DNA of 36,712 nt from a virus. Position numbers and translations under genes: made by a program. Each line of letters begins with the position of its first letter. Positions within the stretch are counted from its first letter, which is position 1. The stretch is taken from IMG/VR virus record IMGVR_UViG_3300002518_005145, positions 10,793 to 47,504 of that record, one strand, 5' to 3'. This document shows positions 33,890 to 36,712 of the stretch, in pieces. The notes under the pieces were generated by a model that saw only the letters and a list, made by a program, of their open reading frames with translations, ran no database searches and had not been told where the DNA came from.

Positions 33890-36712
33890 ATGAGCATAAA
33901 AGATTTATTTGATAAAGGACTCTCACTAAAGTTTGTTAAGAACAAAACTAAGAGTGATTTAATTCAGGTGGAGTCCTCCAGATATATCGATGCGTACAAC
34001 CAAAGAAGAGACAGGTTCATTCCAGACGTCAACTTTGCAACTGCTTCCAATTTTGCTCATTTTGGCTTGGCGGAAGAATACTATGATTCTTCAATTAAAA
34101 GAGTTTACCAGACATATCCATATGATGGTTCTCAAGCTGAAAAAATAGAATGGGAAAATGAAAGTACGTATTTAGATCTTTTTCTCTTTGAGAATGAGTA
34201 TCCGAGGTCAAACGGGTATGTATTATTAGGAATTACTTCTTCGTTCACCGGAGATTTCAGTTCCAATGTTAAGCTCTCTACCACCCCGCAATATATTTTT
34301 CTAAAAGGTGGCCCACATGCAGATTCTGGCGGAGATTATAAGAGTGAATTTTCGGCCGGCCCCTCTAAAACAGGAATTTCAAAAGCTAACATCTATCATA
34401 CTGCTAGCCAAAGAACAAACAATTTAGAATTAGATCCAGTTAAAGGAATAACAACCGAATTTTGGATGAAAAAAGAAGGCTGGGCGTCAGTTTCGGCAGC
34501 GCATCACGAATACTTGTTGCATTCTTGGAATTCAGGTTCTGTCGCCGGCGCTGCAGCAACGAATGGATCTCTAAGAGCGTATGTCTACGGAAGATCATCT
34601 GCTTCTAAAGGCTTAATACACGTTAGAGCAGTTTCTGGCTCCACAGAGCTAAGTTTTGACCATGATACGGGATTAAGCGACATCGCTGATAGTAAATGGC
34701 ATCATTATTCCTTTACCGTAAAAACCGAAGGCTCAGCTACGATCTCTCATTTATACGTAGATGGCAAACATGCATCAAAATTATCATCCGCTAGCACCAT
34801 AAACGCTGTCACTGGAACAATGGTAGCTGCAATCGGAGGACTAGTCGGTCCGCTAACCGGGTCAACTAACATCGGAAAAGGCTGGGGCAACATAGTATCT
34901 GCTTCTTTTGATGAATTTAGATATTGGAAAACAGACAGAAACGCACAAGAAATCGGAAGATTTTATCACGACCAAATTGGTGGTGGGACGAATACGGACA
35001 ACGTGAAATATAACGATACGTTCAATAAAGTCAACTTAGGTGTATACTATAAATTTAACGAGGGTATAACAGAAGTTTCCGCCACTGACTCTACGATATT
35101 AGATTATTCCGGTAGAATTTCTAATGGCACGTTTATTAATTATATTGCCGAGTCTAGAAACACTGGGTCCGCAATTGTATTAGCAGGAGCCGCATCGAAA
35201 GAATTTAAAGACCCTATTGTGTACTCTACACACCCCGCGGTCGCTAGTCTTGCTGAAGGTAAAAGAAAACAGGCAGAGGCTTATGATTACGAAAATACAG
35301 TGTCTCTGTATAAGTCGCTTCCAGCCTGGATACTGGAGGAAGACGAATCATCTTCAAACAATTTAAAATATTTAACACAAATAATAGCTAGCTATTTCGA
35401 TGACGCATATCTTCAAATACAAAAGCTGCCAACCCTAAAAGACATAAATTATCCAGACGACAATAGCTACGAAAAGCCATTGCCTTTTGCCGAGAGACTT
35501 TTGTCTTCCAGAGGGTACGACGCTCCGGAGCTTTTTGCAAATGTTTCTGATTTGGCAAAATATCTGCAAAGAGATGAGAAAAAGCTGTTTGAAAAGAAGC
35601 TTCATGAAGTAAAAAACATTATATATCAAAATATTTACAATAACTTATCCTATATTCAAAAGTCTAAAGGAACTACCAAATCTCTAAGAAACTTCTTAAG
35701 ATGTTTTGGTGTCGATGAAGAATTAATAAAGCTAAACATATATTCCAATAACGATGTATATGAATTTAAAGATAACACAACACATACTGCAATACGCAAA
35801 AATTACATAGATTTCGATGATCTGGAAACTAGGTTTACTGCTTCAGCAGACACGAGCTATGCTGCCGCCTATACGGCCACTGCCTATCAGTATTACGACG
35901 CAAACGATCCAGCAAACTCTCTGTCCTATATCCCTGCAGCTACTGAAAACTTGCTAGCCGCGCCGTCAATAACAATTGAAACGGAAGTGATATTCCCAAA
36001 AAGATCGATCAACAATGATAAAAATCACTTGTTGTTTGCACATACAACATCTTCAATCTTTGGTATGAATGCAGTTGTCGCATCAAATACTGATCTAACA
36101 TACGATTCTAGCGACACAATTAATTTTAACGTTGTAGCTGTTCGAACAGACGATGATCCAAGAAATGTTAAGTTTGGCTTAAGGACTATTGGTGGTTCTT
36201 CCGTGTTTGACAACATAACAACATCGGACACATTCTTAAGCGTATACGACAACGAAAAATGGAATTTTGCCTTCAGACTAAGACCTACCAAGGCAAGAAC
36301 AGATACTGGGCCGGCCCTTAATACTAGTACTGGCTTTTTAAAACCGGCCGCATCTGCCTACACCTACGAATTATATGGTGTCAACTACCTGTCTAATATT
36401 TTACAGAATGAATTTGTCATATCAGGAACGATGAGCGAGGCCAATGCCAACACCTTCTTTACAAAACCAAAGAGAGTTTTCTTGGGAGCTTCAAGAACTA
36501 ATTTTACCGGTAGTGCAAAGGTACCTTCTGACGTAAAAGTTTCTTCGACAAGGGTTTGGCTGGATTACCTATCAGATGAAACGATTCGCGCACATGCTAG
36601 AGACGCAAACTCTTATGGCGCCCTGCAGCCATACAGAAACGCAAACGACTCTTTTAACACAAATTATGTGCCACAGATTTCTAATTTGATTTTGAACTGG
36701 ACAATGGACAAT
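33890..36712 (+). CDS. LamG-domain baseplate or tail-fibre protein (3' truncated by window edge)
   Basis: The frame is open from ATG 33890 to the last base, 941 codons, with no stop in the window. Residues about 150-370 form a LamG/concanavalin-like lectin domain: DSKWHHYSF (267-275) and LYVDG (288-292), ending FDEFRYWKTDRNAQEI. A central helical block (about 470-620) contains KLFEKKLHEVKN, then YIQKSKGTTKSLRNFLRCFG, and looks like a conserved baseplate-type core. A second lectin-like domain begins near 685 (SITIETEVIF) and closes with TRVWLDYLSDETI. It probably links the baseplate to the receptor or carries fibres. The ribosome-binding site is weak. Confidence 0.74.
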   Translation, partial: MSIKDLFDKGLSLKFVKNKTKSDLIQVESSRYIDAYNQRRDRFIPDVNFATASNFAHFGLAEEYYDSSIKRVYQTYPYDGSQAEKIEWENESTYLDLFLFENEYPRSNGYVLLGITSSFTGDFSSNVKLSTTPQYIFLKGGPHADSGGDYKSEFSAGPSKTGISKANIYHTASQRTNNLELDPVKGITTEFWMKKEGWASVSAAHHEYLLHSWNSGSVAGAAATNGSLRAYVYGRSSASKGLIHVRAVSGSTELSFDHDTGLSDIADSKWHHYSFTVKTEGSATISHLYVDGKHASKLSSASTINAVTGTMVAAIGGLVGPLTGSTNIGKGWGNIVSASFDEFRYWKTDRNAQEIGRFYHDQIGGGTNTDNVKYNDTFNKVNLGVYYKFNEGITEVSATDSTILDYSGRISNGTFINYIAESRNTGSAIVLAGAASKEFKDPIVYSTHPAVASLAEGKRKQAEAYDYENTVSLYKSLPAWILEEDESSSNNLKYLTQIIASYFDDAYLQIQKLPTLKDINYPDDNSYEKPLPFAERLLSSRGYDAPELFANVSDLAKYLQRDEKKLFEKKLHEVKNIIYQNIYNNLSYIQKSKGTTKSLRNFLRCFGVDEELIKLNIYSNNDVYEFKDNTTHTAIRKNYIDFDDLETRFTASADTSYAAAYTATAYQYYDANDPANSLSYIPAATENLLAAPSITIETEVIFPKRSINNDKNHLLFAHTTSSIFGMNAVVASNTDLTYDSSDTINFNVVAVRTDDDPRNVKFGLRTIGGSSVFDNITTSDTFLSVYDNEKWNFAFRLRPTKARTDTGPALNTSTGFLKPAASAYTYELYGVNYLSNILQNEFVISGTMSEANANTFFTKPKRVFLGASRTNFTGSAKVPSDVKVSSTRVWLDYLSDETIRAHARDANSYGALQPYRNANDSFNTNYVPQISNLILNWTMDN

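Overview
The window reads as part of the genome of a tailed phage with a contractile, T4-type tail. The support is a baseplate wedge gp25-like protein (30104-30499), a baseplate wedge gp6-like protein (30502-32298), a gp55-like late sigma factor (14303-14992), and a spike-like protein with a peptidoglycan peptidase motif (15290-18991). Every gene I accept is on the + strand. The DNA is AT-rich and densely packed: most neighbours overlap by 1-35 bases or lie within about 30 bases, and I see no tRNA, CRISPR array, insertion sequence or non-coding gap above 300 bases. Both edges cut through genes. The host is not identified; the lipopolysaccharide-type sugars point to a Gram-negative bacterium (inference).

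Bases 1 to about 13340 hold a long sugar and glycan cassette. In order: the end of a radical SAM protein; two very short proteins matching the two halves of a thiamine-diphosphate (TPP) E1 enzyme; two tandem related glycosyltransferase-like proteins; a GDP-mannose 4,6-dehydratase-type enzyme; a methyltransferase; a glycosyltransferase; a GDP-fucose-synthase-like reductase with altered catalytic residues; two more glycosyltransferases; a PLP enzyme with histidine in place of the Schiff-base lysine (a sugar 3-dehydratase signature); a heptose-7-phosphate-kinase-like PfkB protein; another glycosyltransferase; an RmlD-like reductase; a 30-residue small ORF; an HldE-type nucleotidyltransferase; a HAD phosphatase; and a cupin. 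Together they look able to make one or more unusual nucleotide sugars (a 3,6-dideoxyhexose, perhaps carbon-branched, and/or a heptose) and to attach them. The target could be host surface glycan, virion protein or modified DNA; the sequence does not say which.

Bases 13339 to 15276 hold short genes: two small proteins of unknown function (one starts with GTG), a CxxC-CxxC zinc ribbon, a membrane-anchored acidic protein, the gp55-like sigma factor and a small helical protein.

Bases 15290 to the right edge are virion genes: a 1233-residue spike-like protein with a C-terminal M15 peptidase motif, a 331-residue putative baseplate or spike protein, a 3363-residue giant protein, gp25, gp6, a DNRLRE-like structural protein and the first 941 codons of a LamG-bearing baseplate or fibre protein. 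The main point of interest is the sugar cassette, where the mini E1 pair and the His-type 3-dehydratase together suggest a phage-encoded branched deoxysugar route.
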